64,000 nt of DNA from Chrysopilus asiliformis (lineage: Eukaryota > Arthropoda > Insecta > Diptera > Rhagionidae): assembly GCA_964034945.1 (NCBI GenBank), contig OZ035963.1, positions 41,811,090 to 41,875,089 of the forward strand, given 5' to 3'. Both the position numbers and the translations under genes were made by a program. Below, one piece after another: positions 32,951 to 44,234 of this stretch (position 1 is the first letter of the stretch; every line of letters begins with the position of its first letter). Below the pieces are notes generated by a model that ran no database searches, was not told the DNA's origin, and was given only the letters and a program-made list of their open reading frames with translations.

Positions 32951-33155
32951 TGTTAAATATTCTCATTTTTGTTGCTATCCTTTGTATTGTATTCAACGCT
33001 AACATTTTTACTGTTTATAAGAAACGTTATAAGTCATTATTATATTTTCTATTACAAATTGTTCAGTCTCCGAATTTATCTGAACCGATGAAGTTCTATT
33101 AAAATAAAGCGAATTATCAAGATTCTTTGTTTCACTTTCCTTCTATAATCCAACA
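32951..33155 (+). repeat. copia 5' LTR
   Basis: Begins TGTTAAATATTC and ends ATAATCCAACA. It lacks an obvious strong TATA box; TATTAAAATAAAGCG near its middle-to-end could serve as the polyadenylation signal (AATAAA). Confidence 0.95.
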
Positions 33156-33172
33156 AAGGTTATGGGCCCAGT
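33156..33172 (+). other. Primer-binding site, initiator tRNA-Met anticodon half
   Basis: GGTTATGGGCCCAG, one base after the LTR, is complementary to the anticodon stem-loop of initiator tRNA-Met (CTGGGCCCATAACC). Drosophila copia is primed by a cleaved half of this tRNA, and this site implies the same mechanism. Confidence 0.85.
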
Positions 33173-33289
33173 TTCGTTTGAATCTTGATTTGTTATTCGT
33201 TGTAGCGTGTGTCGCAGTTTTTCTATTTGAACAGCCGAAAGTTTATATATTTATTTGAGAAACAGTTTCGAATAATTTGGCTTTTAACG

Positions 33290-36200
33290 ATGAGTTCGAT
33301 TTACCAAATAGAAAAACTTAATGGAGAAAATTATAGTGCGTGGTCTGTCCACATGAGAAGCTTGTTGGTGCATGCAGATCATTGGCCGTACGTGACTGGA
33401 GTTTTGCAGTTAAAAGATGACGCTTCAGAGGAAAATAAAGTTAAATGGCACGCTGGGGATGCTAAAGCACTAGCTTCTATTTTTCTCAGTGTTAAAGCTT
33501 CTGAAATTATTCATATCAAACATTGCACGAAATCAAAGGAAGCGTGGGATACTTTGCAAAATTTATACCGTCCAGAAGGTCCAACGAGAAAAGTTACATT
33601 GTTCAAAGAGTTAACACACTTTAAAATAATTGATGAACAATCGGTTTTGTCTACTGTCAATGACTTTGTGGAAATTTCGGAGAAGTTAAGGGAAATTAAC
33701 ATCATTATACCCGATGAACTCCTGTGTATTATGCTATTGTGCGGGTTGCCACAAAGCTACGAAAATTTTGTAGTCGCGATTGAGAGTCGGGATGTGTTGC
33801 CATCATTTCAGTGTTTAAAAGTTAAAATTCACGAGGAATTTCGAAGGCGTGAAGGAAAGCCGAATGAGCACAATTCTAAAGAACAAGTGTTTGCCGCGAA
33901 ATCGATAAAACATTCTAGCGCGAATCAAAAGTCATCTAAACCAAAAACGCGGGTAAAGTGTTACAAGTGCGGTCGGCGTGGTCACTTCGCATCGAAATGC
34001 TCACAACGGCAAAGTGAGGAGAAAATTTCCACAACTTTCGGAATATTCTCTAAAGGATATGAGCTGCTGCAAAAAGGGGAATGGTGCCTGGACAGTGGGG
34101 CCACGTCCCATATGTGCTGTGATCGGGATAAATTTGTGGAATTAAGATCCGAGAGACAAGAGGTTCAGTTGGCATCGGATACTTCTATAACTTCGCGTGG
34201 TATTTTGTTAAAAACCGAAATAAGTGACATTAAGTTAACTAACGTATTGTTTGTGCCAAATTTAAGAGGCAATTTTTTATCCGTAAGCAAAGTTACAAAA
34301 GCCGGTCATTGTGTCGAATTCGGTAAAGATCAGGCAATTATCAAAAACAATAACCAACAAATTGTGTTGAAAGCCTCTAAAAGGGACGATTTGTTTATTG
34401 TTCAACAAAAGATCGAATCTGTTTCGTTAGTCGAATCGAAGAACCGTAGTTCAATATTGTGGCATCAACGGTTTGGCCATTTGAACTATAATAGTTTGCA
34501 ACAATTACGCAGAGACAATATGGTAGATGGATTGGACGTTCAATCTGCCACTTCCCTGGAATGTACGACGTGTGCGAGAGGTAAAATTAATGTAAAACCT
34601 TTTCCGTGTAAGTCTACTTGCAGCGATAATTTATTGGATCTGATTCATTCCGATATATGCGGCCCGATGAAAGTGAAGTCTGTTGGTGGAGCACGCTACT
34701 TTGTGACGTTCATAGATGACAGCTCCCGAAAGATGCACGTCTATTTCCTGAAGTCCCGAGACGAAGTTTTTAACGTCTTCAAGCAGTTCAAATCTATGGT
34801 TGAACTAGAAACTTCGCGAAAAATTAAAGCTCTTCGTACAGATAATGGTCGGGAATATCTAAGTAATGAGTTTAGCAGTTTCCTGGCGGACTGTGGAATT
34901 AAAAGGCAGTTGACAGTTGAGTACACTCCATAACAGAACGGGGTAGCCGAGCGGGCTAACAGGACGTTGGTGGAGATGTCACGATGCATGCTGGTAGGGT
35001 CCAATTTGTCGGAGTCAATGTGGGCTGAAGCTATTAATACAGCCGCCTATTTGAGGAATCGATCCCCGACGAAAGAACTTAAGGACAAGATACCTTTTGA
35101 AGTATGGTTCGGCCGAAAACCAAATGTAAGTCATTTAAAAATTTTTGGTAGTAAGGCGATTGTTTTACAGAAACAGCCAGGAAGATCGAAGTTTGAAGCA
35201 AAAGGTCTGCAACATGTGATGGTGGGCTACTCGGATGTCTCCAAAGCTTACAGGCTGTATAATCCCGCAACCAGGAAGATAACTAAAAGCAGAGATGTAA
35301 TTTTTTTCGAGGATGCTGATTTAGACGCTATTGGTGGAAAAGATTTTGTCTTGAACGATGTTCTCAACAAAGGTACTCAAGATGAATCAGGTTCGCCGAA
35401 CAAATCAACAGCACAGGTCAAGCAGCTGGTTCCAAGCGAGGAGGAGAGTTCTAAAGATGATTATGAGGAAGTCCATGAAGAAATCCAGGATGCAGTCCAA
35501 GAAGAAAACAGCAGAGGTCCTGGGCGTCCACGCATACTACGCACAGGAAGTCGTGGTAGGCCCTGTAAGCAGTATTCAAAGAAGGAGGGTATCAACTTAG
35601 CAGAAGAAAGTCGTCAGAATCCTTCAACCGTTGCAGAGGCGCTGTCGCGTGATGATGCTGAAAGAAAGAAAGCTGAGTATGGTGCATTGATGTCGAATTC
35701 TACATGGGACTTAGTCGACGCTCCATCGCAAGGTAACATTATTAATTGTAAATGGGTGTTTAACATAAAAAGGAATGCAGACGGTAGTATCGATAAATAT
35801 AAGTCGCGCCTCGTAGCCAAAGGTTGCGCTCAAAAATACCAAATCGACTATTATGAGACATTCTCTCCTGTCGTCCGATATTCGACGATTCGTTTGATAC
35901 TCGCATTAGCTGTGGAGTTTCGATTGTTAGTCCATCAGATTGATGTTATTTCTGCGTTTTTGAACGGCGACTTGAAAGAGACGATATATATGAAGCAGCC
36001 GGAGGGATTCGTAGATTCGGCTTATCCAAAGAGGGTGTGCAAATTAAGGAAGTCACTCTATGGATTAAAACAAGCAGGTCGTGAATGGAATCAAAAACTT
36101 CACGAAGCGTTGATAAGTTTTGGTTTCCAGCGATGTAATGGCGATGGTTGTGTATACGTTATGCACCGTGAGAATTCTTACAATATTATCGCAGTCTATG

Positions 36201-37156
36201 TGGACGATATTATACTTGGTTGTAGTCATCAAAACGAATTGGATTGGATAAAGTCGAAAATTAGTCAAAAGTTCGAGATAATTGATAAGGGTCAATTAAA
36301 TTTTTATTTGGGTATACAAATTGAGCGTGATAGAGATCGAGGTGCAATAAGTATACACCAACAAAAGTACATAAAGGATGTGCTCCAGCAAAATAAAATG
36401 ACTGAATGCAGAAAATGCTGGACACCACTTGATCCTGGCACAAAGTTGACTAAATGTTCTGATCCGAAGTGTAAAATCTTGGAGCCAGGACACTATCAAT
36501 CATTGATAGGGTCTCTCATATATTTGGCAAGTTCAACGAGGCCAGACATTACGCATTCTGTCAATAAACTGGCACAGTTTAATGTTACACCTCATCAGGA
36601 ACATCTTGTGTCAGTTAAGCATTTGCTGCGTTATATAAGCACCACTAGCTCCTACAAGCTTACATATAAGAAAACATCGACGCCTTTATATGGCTACGTG
36701 GATGCGGATTGGGCTAGCAGTACAGACGATAGAAAATCCTATACGGGATATGTTTTCTTTCTGTCTAATTCACCTATTACTTGGGAGTCAAAGAAACAAA
36801 CGGCGACGGCACTAAGTTCTACGGAAGCAGAGTACATGGCCTTGTCCCAGGCTTCTAAATAGGCAGTGTACCTTCGTAGTCTCATTAGAGATCTAGGTTT
36901 CGCACAGATGATTAATAAGCCTGTACTGTTATTCAATGATAATCTAAGTGCGCAGCAATTGGTAAGGAATCCCGTGTATCATTCGAGGAGCAAACATATT
37001 GATATTAAATATCATTATATACGCGATGTCTACGAGCAGAAGTCTATCGATCTAAAGTACGTTCCAACGGACAATATGGTCGCAGATATTTTCACCAAAA
37101 ATTTGGCAAAACATAAACATTCTAAATTTTGTAAAAAGTTAGGCCTCTGTCAGTAG
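33290..37156 (+). pseudogene. copia gag-pol polyprotein with two nonsense codons
   Basis: The ATG at 33290 (MSSIYQIEKLNGENYSAWS) is preferred over one at 33209 because family gag proteins start this way. In order: gag UBN2-type region (residues about 5-200); zinc knuckle CYKCGRRGHFASKC (about 222); protease WCLDSGATSHMC (about 265); integrase zinc region HQRFGHLNYNSL then CTTC (about 390-420); integrase core HSDICGP, LRTDNGREY; reverse transcriptase from WDLVDAP and KWVFNIK to YVDDIILG (about 969); RNase H YVDADWASSTDDRKS and STEAEYMAL. Stops interrupt at codon 548 (34931-34933, in the integrase just before its catalytic Glu region) and codon 1191 (36860-36862, in RNase H); both are single-base changes and the frame is otherwise open to 37156. 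It would form the virus-like particle and replicate the element if uninterrupted. Confidence 0.95.
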
Positions 37157-37201
37157 TTTTAATTTAAGTTATTGTTTTTTGTTTTATATCAAATGTATAG
37201 T

Positions 37202-37213
37202 GTTGAGGAGGAG
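37202..37213 (+). other. copia polypurine tract
   Basis: GAGGAGGAG directly before the 3' LTR, the expected plus-strand DNA primer. Confidence 0.8.
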
Positions 37214-37418
37214 TGTTAAATATTCTCATTTTTGTTGCTATCCTTTGTATTGTATTCAACGCTAACATTTTTACTGTTTATACGAAACGTTATAAGTCAT
37301 TATTATATTTTCTATTACAAATTGTTCAGTCTCCGAATTTATCTGAACCGATGAAGTTCTATTAAAATAAAGCGAATTATCAAGATTCTTTGTTTCACTT
37401 TCCTTCTATAATCCAACA
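37214..37418 (+). repeat. copia 3' LTR
   Basis: 205 bp, identical to the 5' LTR except for C at 37283 in place of A. Confidence 0.95.
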
Positions 37419-37813
37419 GTTTTGATCGTGAGAATCGCTTTTAATATTTCAATATTTCAGTTTATAAATTGAATATAAAATTTATATTCGGACACACAAA
37501 ACGAACTGTAATAATATCTTGCACAGTGCTACCAGCTTGTTTCTTGCGAGAGGCTATGTATTCTCTAGTCGCTACGAGTACAGTGCCTAAGTGTTCATAA
37601 CATTTGTGCTAGTCTGAGCAAAACAGGAACGATATACAATATTTTCCTCATTAAATCTCGGTTATACAGGCAAATACAGGATAAATACAGGTTTTTGAAA
37701 AAAAAACAGGATCGAAAATAAAATACAGGAAAAATACAGGATAGAAAAAAAATACAGGATTGCACTCAAAAATACAGGATAAACCTGTAAAATACAGGAT
37801 AGATGGGAGCCTT

Positions 37814-38046
37814 AATTATACATGATGGGAAAGCGACGGGTGCTTATAAATCAGGCGATAGGTCAAGAAAACAATAACCCTAAATCAACTAGATCCTTTG
37901 CCGACGTGGTTGGCAGGGAAACTAGAAACTTAGCACCGACTACTAAAAACACACCGCCAAATTCCTCGATGAATCCTACAGATTATTCGGTATTTCCTTC
38001 TCCGCTCTTCAGTATAAACTTAAAAGTTTTTGGCCTCAGTACCTAA
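37814..38046 (+). pseudogene. LINE (jockey-like) ORF1 gag, 3' piece
   Basis: Continues the frame of 32430-32599 after the 10-bp duplication: MMGKRRVLINQAIGQENN, STRSFADVVGRE (the S-F-A-D/E-V segment that follows the knuckles in jockey ORF1), then a Pro/Asn/Ser-rich tail and a stop. About 80 bp later the LINE sequence ends at a junction with Helitron/satellite sequence near 38128. ORF2 is absent here. Confidence 0.75.
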
Positions 38047-38119
38047 CCTTGCGCGAAGAAGAGAAGCCTGGTGCGTATCTCAGCTTTGTTCAATGCCTTA
38101 CTAAACCATAATGTTTAAT

Positions 38120-39178
38120 ACACAATCACGAATCCGGTGTTAGATTTTCAAAATTCAAGACGGAAGGTTCAGTAAGGATAATGCAAATATCCTTTTTCCC
38201 ATTTTTTCCGGGAAAAAATGTCATTAGGGGGTTTTCGGAGTCGCTGATCACGATATATTTAAAAGGCAAAGCGATTTTGTTTGGATTTCTTTCCGCAGAG
38301 CTCCAGCGGCTCCGATTTTGATGATCCTTTTTTTTTTTTTAAAAAAAAAGAGAGCTCTCTATCTTTAGATGTGTCCATTTTACTTTTCCACCAATTTTTA
38401 ATAATAATATTTTACGAGATGCAGACCCATCGTTGTCGGCCTAAAAACTTCCAGAAATAACTTTTAGAAAATAAACGTGTCCGCTTCAAGACTTTCGGTT
38501 TTGAATTTTAAAACTCTAATACCCAATTAGTTTTTCTAGCCTCCTCACGGGCAAGCTAACTTCAGTCATACAATATTATGATCACGGACAATGGTGAAAA
38601 TCTGATCAAAATCGTTTTCGGTTTATAATTAGTGTCTCTACTTTTGTTTTAAACCGTTTTCACATACGAAAAAAAAACACAAAAATCACAAAGAAAAAAA
38701 TTTCTTTTAACTAAATAAAAAAAAAAATAAATTAAAAAAACAAAACCTTGGCACCAGCAACCCTGGCTTCGAGCATGGGTATTTTACCCCTTTATTAAAC
38801 GCCCAGCTGCGATCCTTGTTGTTAAGATCGAAGACTCGTCTATATATTTAAAAGGCAAAGTGATTTTGTATGTATTTATTTCGACACAGCTCCAGCTTAG
38901 AATCGATTTTGATTATTCTTTTTTTAAAGGAAAGCTCTCTATCTGTAGATGTGTCCACTTTACTTTTTTCCCATCTATGTAATAAAAACTGTAAGGGGGA
39001 CAATTTTTGTAATTTTGGATTTTCTCAAAAATATTGACATACATTGATGTATTTGGTCTTATAATACTGATGCCAAAAATGACATTTTTATACCCGTATG
39101 GTGAAACCAAAGGGTATATTAACTTTGCCTTACCGTTTGTAACGCCAAGACCCCGTCATCACACATAAAAATGTATCG
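38120..39178 (+). mobile_element. Helitron-derived composite, third copy
   Basis: Satellite monomer, AAAGGCAAAGCGATTTTG, GCAGACCCATCGTTGTCGG, CTGGCTTCGAGCATGGGT, then a Helitron 5' start at 38839 and a truncated Helentron head TATACCCGTATGGTG at about 39088. Same order as 22.98-23.4 kb joined to 16.4-16.9 kb. Confidence 0.6.
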
Positions 39179-39280
39179 CACAAAAAAACATTTAAAATGT
39201 TAAAATTTTGTGTTGAGAACTGAGCGATGGGGTCTTTTGGTTATATTCAAAATACTTTAATAAAAAAGAGCCATATCCAG

Positions 39281-40220
39281 CCATAAGGGTCAGTTGATGA
39301 CAGTCACTGAGACATGATTGATCTTATCAATTGCCGTGTGCCTGACGATTAGACTTGCGCGACTAAAAATATGAGTTTTGTGTACTTAACATTCGTTTTA
39401 TAAATTTGTACATTTACGAGCCTCAAAGCTTTCAACAATCCACTCTACAGACTTTTTGGTTTCTTATATGAAGTAAGTAGTATCAAAAGTATTGTACAGT
39501 ACACTCACGATTATATGTACAGGAAATTTTAAGCATTTTATTTAACAGAGTATTTATTCTCAAAAAGTCTAGTTTATTCTTAGATGCTTACGCATCCTTG
39601 GACAATTTTTATCTGACAAATTTAAGAAATATTAAGAGGTTTTCATTTCGAATTGCGGTCAAATTAAAAAAAATGCTTGATTGCATCCTAAAATGTGGCC
39701 TTTAGGCAATCACCATAAAAAAAGGCAGATTTATAGGCGTGAGAAGGAGTGGTCAAATCTAATTAAGTTGGATGGAAGAGTTGTGTAAGAGTTTTTCTAG
39801 CATTTATAATTTTTTGACCTTACTCACCGTTTTCCAGAGAATCTCAAAAATATTTTCATTTGAACGAGAGTTTCTGGAAGGGTTGGATTAATTTTGCTCA
39901 TCATCGAACTTAGTTTTCATTTTTTGAGAAAAGCTCTTTGTCAAATTTAAAGTTCCTAGCCAAACCTAGCACCCGGAATCGTACCCCTCAGAAAGCGTAA
40001 TAAGGTCTCTAGTATATAGATGAACATTTCAACTAACAGTTGTTTTTGGGTCAAGGAATCGTGAAATGAGTTTTGATTCGGTAATCTTTGCACAAATTTA
40101 TGAAACGAATGTTAAGTACACAAAACTCATATTTTTAGTCGCGCAAGTCTAATCGTCAGGCACACGGCAATTGATAAGATCAATCATGTCTCAGTGACTG
40201 TCATCAACTGACCCTTATGG
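39281..40220. mobile_element. Foldback element with 129-bp inverted arms
   Basis: Arms 39281-39409 and 40092-40220 are near-identical inverted repeats starting CCATAAGGGTCAGTTGATGA. The 680-bp interior has no transposase and resembles insect repeat DNA (ATCTCAAAAATATT). No target duplication was found. Confidence 0.75.
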
Positions 40221-40261
40221 CGCTACTAATGTCTCTCACCAGAGACAGAGATCCCTACACA

Positions 40262-40360
40262 GTCTTATCAATTTATTTGGGATACCGAGATCTCTCATGA
40301 CTTTATAAAGTTCTACCCTGACTAGGCTATCATAGGAGGTTTTAAAGTCTATGAATATGT
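40262..40360 (-). pseudogene. LINE reverse transcriptase fragment (motif A region)
   Basis: The minus strand reads HIFIDFKTSYDSLVRVELYK then VMRDLGIPNKLIRL. F-I-D-F-K-x-x-Y-D-S is the catalytic motif A of non-LTR reverse transcriptases (first Asp of the active site), followed by the usual helix. About 33 codons survive between the foldback element and a second LINE fragment. The clade is uncertain; it reads unlike the jockey fragment next to it. Confidence 0.75.
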
Positions 40361-40394
40361 GTATTACTTACCTCGCATGCGTAGCGTGCATAGT

Positions 40395-40862
40395 CTATCT
40401 GATACAGCTTGAAATCCGATAACAGTAAATAAGAATCGGTTTTATCAACTGCTTATATAAGAGCATCCTTGTCATTGGAGAAAGCATGCTTTTCGGGTGC
40501 ATTAACGAGGCGATAGACATATAAGCTTTATTTGCTTTTCTTAGGGATTCCTTAACATGGTCATTGAACTTTAAGAGCTTATTAAAATTGACACCCAGAT
40601 ATCTAATCTTATCCTTGGGCCGAAGTTCTCGACCACCCAGAGAGATAGAGAGGTTAGAACATATTTTGGCAGTACCCGATGGACCCCTTCCAGACGCGTT
40701 TCTAAAGTGAATTAGCTTTGACTTATTACTATTAATTGCAATGCCCCATGAGTCATAATACTCCTTGATCTCATCCAGATGGAGCTGCACAAAACGGGCA
40801 GCGACTTTTGGATCTCTGTTTGACGAAAAAATATCAATTGTTGCCTAATATAGCGTAGAGTT
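40395..40862 (-). pseudogene. LINE (jockey-clade) reverse transcriptase, thumb region fragment
   Basis: The frame shows LHLDEIKEYYDSWGIAINSN, KSKLIHFRN, IRYLGVNFNKLLKFNDHV and LLYKQLIKPILIYC. L-x-x-h-x-x-Y-x-x-W-x-h-x-h-N-x-x-K and Y-L-G-h-x-h-(D/N) are the region just after the F/Y-A-D-D motif in jockey-type ORF2; the catalytic motif itself is missing. It ends in a stop at about 40395 after losing the frame. In an intact LINE this protein would copy the RNA at the nicked target. Confidence 0.85.
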
Positions 40863-40974
40863 GTTGAAATTTTATGAGTACCAAACGAATTTAACACTCG
40901 TATTTTTTTTAAAGTTGTTCAATTTAACATGATTTTGACTGAAATGTAAGATTTGAACAAAAAAAATAAAAAAT

Positions 40975-41215
40975 TTTTTTTTTAAAAAAAGCTTTTATTA
41001 AAAAAATGCACTAAAAAGAAAAAAATAATTTTCTGGACGCTGTGTATCACAAATATAAAAGCTTTTAAAAAGCGAGATAAATGTTTATTTTATTGTTTTA
41101 TGCTTTATCTCGCTTTTTAAAAGCTTTTATATTTGTGATACACAGCGTCCAGAAAATTATTTTTTTCTTTTTAGTGCATTTTTTTAAATAAAAGCTTTTT
41201 TTAAAAAAAAATTTT
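40975..41215. repeat. Palindromic repeat, member 4
   Basis: About 100-bp arms around a short A/T loop near 41090, with AATGCACTAAAAAG, TTTTCTGGACGCTGTG and AAAGCGAGATAAA in each arm. It closely matches 27385-27620 and leads into the longest satellite array. Confidence 0.9.
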
Positions 41216-41249
41216 TTTTTTTTATTTTGTTCTTTTTAGTGTTCGAATA

Positions 41250-42545
41250 TATAGCTTTACATTTGAGATGTCCTTACAGGCTTTTTAACTTGAGAATCGT
41301 ATTCAGCGAACCCAAAAACCCCAGAATAGATTTTTTTCGGAAAAAATTTGGAGAAAAGGATAATCTCGTTATCCTTACAGGACATTCCGTTATCCTTACA
41401 GACTTTTTGATGACAGATTCGGATTCAGCGACCCCAAAAACCCAAGAATAGATTTTTTTCCGGAAAATTTGGAGAAAAGGATAATCACGTTATCCTTACA
41501 GGATCTTCCGTTATCCTTACAGACTTTTTAATGACAGATTCGGATTCAGCGACCCCAAAAACCCCCAGAATAGATTTTTTTCCGGAAAATTTAGAGAAAA
41601 GGATAATCACGTTATCCTTACAGGACCTTCCGTTATCCTTACAGACTTTTTAATGGCAGATTCGGATTTAGCGACCTCAAAAACCTTCAGGTGAGATTTT
41701 TTTTCCGGAAAATTTGAGAAAAGGATAATCACGTTATCCTTACAGGACCTTCCGTTATCCTTACAGAGTTCTTAATGACAGATTCGGATTCAGTGACCTC
41801 AAAAACCCCCAGAATAGATTTTTTTTCCGGAAAATTTGGAGGAAAGGATAATCACGTTATCCTTACAGGACCTTCCGTTATTCTTACTGACTTTTTAATG
41901 ACAGATTCGGATTCAGCGACCCCAAAAACCCCCAGAATAGATTTTTTTCCGGAAAATTTGGAGAAAAGGATAATCCCGTTATCCTTACAGGACCTTCCGT
42001 TATCCTTATAGACTTTTTAATGACATATTCGGATTCAGCGACCCCAAAAACCCCCAGAATAGATTTTTTTTCCGGAAAATTTAGAGAAAAGGATAATCAC
42101 GTTATCCTTACAGGACCTTCCGTTATCCTTACTGATTTTTTAATGACAGATTCGGATTCAGCGATCCCAAAAACCCCCAGAATAGATTTTTTTCCGGAAA
42201 ATTTGGAGAAAAGGATAATCACGTTATCCTTACAGGACCTTCCGTTATCCTTACAGACTTTTTGATGACAGATTCGGATTCAGCGACCCCAAAAACCCAA
42301 GAATAGATTTTTTTCCGGAAAATTTGGAGAAAAGGATAATCACGTTATCCTTACAGGATCTTCCGTTATCCTTAGACTTTTTAATGACAGATTCGGATTC
42401 AGCGACCCCAAAAACCCCCAGAATAGATTTTTTTCCGGAAAATTTGGAGAAAAGGATAATCACGTTATCCTTACAGGACCTTCTCTTATCCTTACAAGGA
42501 CGAAGTAGAGAAAATATTGTATTGTCATCGGACTTATAAAAGTGT
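41250..42545. repeat. 122-bp satellite array (about ten monomers) plus tail module
   Basis: Monomer starts (GACAGATTCGGATTCAGCGA) at 41412, 41533, 41655, 41777, 41900 and onward, period 121-123 bp. Each has AAAAACCCCCAGAATAGA, a GGATAATCACGTTATCC inverted repeat and CAGGACCTTCCGTTATCC. The array ends with ACAAGGACGAAGTAGAG. Short frames on both strands share repeated peptides and are not genes. Confidence 0.95.
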
Positions 42546-42857
42546 ACAAAATAATATATTTGTCTCTTTCTAGTTTTCTGCAAAATTTTATGACGTCTGT
42601 TACCAAATTTTTTTTCGTGTAAAAATTAGAAGAAAAAGACAACCATTTACCATAGAAATTTTTTCCAACAATAAATTTTTTTTTCCAATAATACAAATTC
42701 TTGATTTTGAAAATCTTATAGCAAATTTTATTAATATTTCTAATAGCAAATTTTATTATTTCATACAAATGTTTCAAAATTACCCGCTTATAAAATCAAA
42801 ATTGCATGCCAGACACACACATAACATGTCATGCCTTAATAAGATTTCACTGGGTTT
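42546..42857. other. No gene recognised
   Basis: AT-rich spacer, with one piece (CATTTACCATAGAAATTTTT, CAATAATACAAATTCTTGAT) shared with about 13095-13155. Confidence 0.4.
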
Positions 42858-43281
42858 TTTTGAAGTGAAAACTTCTTTAGCGGCGTTGTGAGTGATTTCA
42901 AACTCGATGAAACGACAGTAAAAAGAGATAGGATATTTTAGCCTACGAGAAAATGAGATAGAATACAGATGGGTGCCAGTCAATTTATCGTAAACAAGAT
43001 TGATGGGAAGCGGGAAGGGGTAGGGGAAGAGGGCGGGGTACGGGAAGGGAAAGGGGAGAAGGGAGAAGTGTTAGGAGGGAGGAAGTGGAGAGAGGAGGCG
43101 ATAAATTATGTTTCGTCATAAATTGCAATATATACATATGTACTCGTATATAAATAAAAATGGATGTTTTATTGTTTGTCTGCCTGCCTGAGATTACAAA
43201 ACTCAAAAACTACTGGACCGATTTTTATGCGGTTTTTTGCAAAATAATCTGTGTTGCCAGGAGCAGGTTTTTAGCTATGTA
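42858..43281 (-). repeat. Inverted copy of the 30.9-31.3 kb composite
   Basis: 90-bp repeat (42858-42942), the FB-like terminus GGGTGCCAGTCAATTTATCG (about 42972), a purine tract, TAAATTATGTTTCGTC and a TATATACATATG block, in the order opposite to 31.0-31.3 kb. Confidence 0.8.
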
Positions 43282-43778
43282 GATTTTCAAAATTCGAAAC
43301 GGAAGGTCCTGTAAGGATAATGAAAATATCCTTTTTCCCATTTTTCCCCGGAAAAATTTGTATTTTAGAGTTTTTGGGGTCGCTGATCACGAATCCGGTA
43401 TTAGATTTTCAAAATTCGAAACGGAAGGTCCTGTAAGGATAATGAAAATATCCTTTTTCCCATTTTTCCCCGGAAAAATTTGCACTATAGGGTTTTTGGG
43501 GTCACTGATCATGAATCCGATATTAGATTTTCAAAATTCGAAACGGAAGGTCCTGTAAGGATAATGAAAATATCCTTTTTCCCATTTTTCCCCAGAAAAA
43601 TTTGCACTATAGGGTTTTTGGGGTCACTGATCACGAATCCGATATTAGATTTTCAAAATTCGAAACGGAAGGTCCTGTAAGGATAATGAAAATATCCTTT
43701 TTCCCATTTTTCTCCGGAAAAATTGGCACTACGGGGTTTTTGGGGTCGCTGATCACGAATCCGGTATTAGATTTTCAA
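43282..43778 (-). repeat. 122-bp satellite array (four monomers)
   Basis: Monomer starts at 43282, 43404, 43526 and 43648, an exact 122-bp period, in the orientation opposite to the 41-kb array. Very homogeneous. Confidence 0.95.
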
Positions 43779-44234
43779 TAAAAATATAATATTACTTTTG
43801 AACCTGGTACCAATATTATAATAAATAAACGCTATAACTATCCCACCCCTGATACCGCATTCGTCTCATTCTCTCGCTGTTTAGTTTTCCTAAGGTTTCA
43901 CTTCTACCGCGTGTGCACTGCACACACATGTTTTTTTTATTAATAATCATGCCTTAAAGGTTTCACTGGAATATCTTAGGAAAAAAATATTGATGAAATC
44001 GGGCGAAAAGTGAAATCGGGTTTTCAAAAGTGGTACTTAGAAAAAGTGTACGCGTTTTAAAAGTGGTTTTTGTGAAAGAAGGGCATTAAAGTAATACCCT
44101 CGTGTGATTTTGAAATCGGATTAAAGTGTTAAACGCAAATAAAGTGCAAAAACGTCCAACGTTTGACGTTTCTCAACTAGTGTTCCACAAAGTAATGCTT
44201 TTGTAGTTTGGTCCTCAACACATGCCAACTACCG

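Larger units (their letters stand above)
32951..37418 (+). mobile_element. Ty1/copia LTR retrotransposon, nearly intact
   Basis: 4,468 bp: 205-bp LTRs, copia-type primer site, one long gag-pol frame, purine tract, and a 5-bp duplication GTTTT (32946-32950 and 37419-37423). Domain order protease, integrase, reverse transcriptase, RNase H places it in Ty1/copia. The LTRs differ at one visible position (A at 33020, C at 37283), so the insertion is young. Two nonsense codons in gag-pol make this copy defective. Confidence 0.97.
32600..37813. mobile_element. Unclassified TIR element with 10-bp target duplication, split by copia
   Basis: Ends AAGGCTCCCATCT (32600-32612) and AGATGGGAGCCTT (37801-37813) form a 13-bp inverted repeat. 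The flanks are an exact 10-bp duplication AATTATACAT (32590-32599 and 37814-37823) inside a LINE ORF1 whose frame is restored when the element is removed. Without the copia insert it is about 750 bp. Both subterminal regions are packed with direct copies of TACAGGATAAA. No protein is encoded. A 9-10-bp duplication suggests Mutator-like elements, but the class is not established. Confidence 0.85.

Noticed and set aside
41227..42583. Repeated 60-110-codon frames with SDSATPKTPRIDFF motifs
   Set aside because: They track the 122-bp satellite period and occur on both strands.
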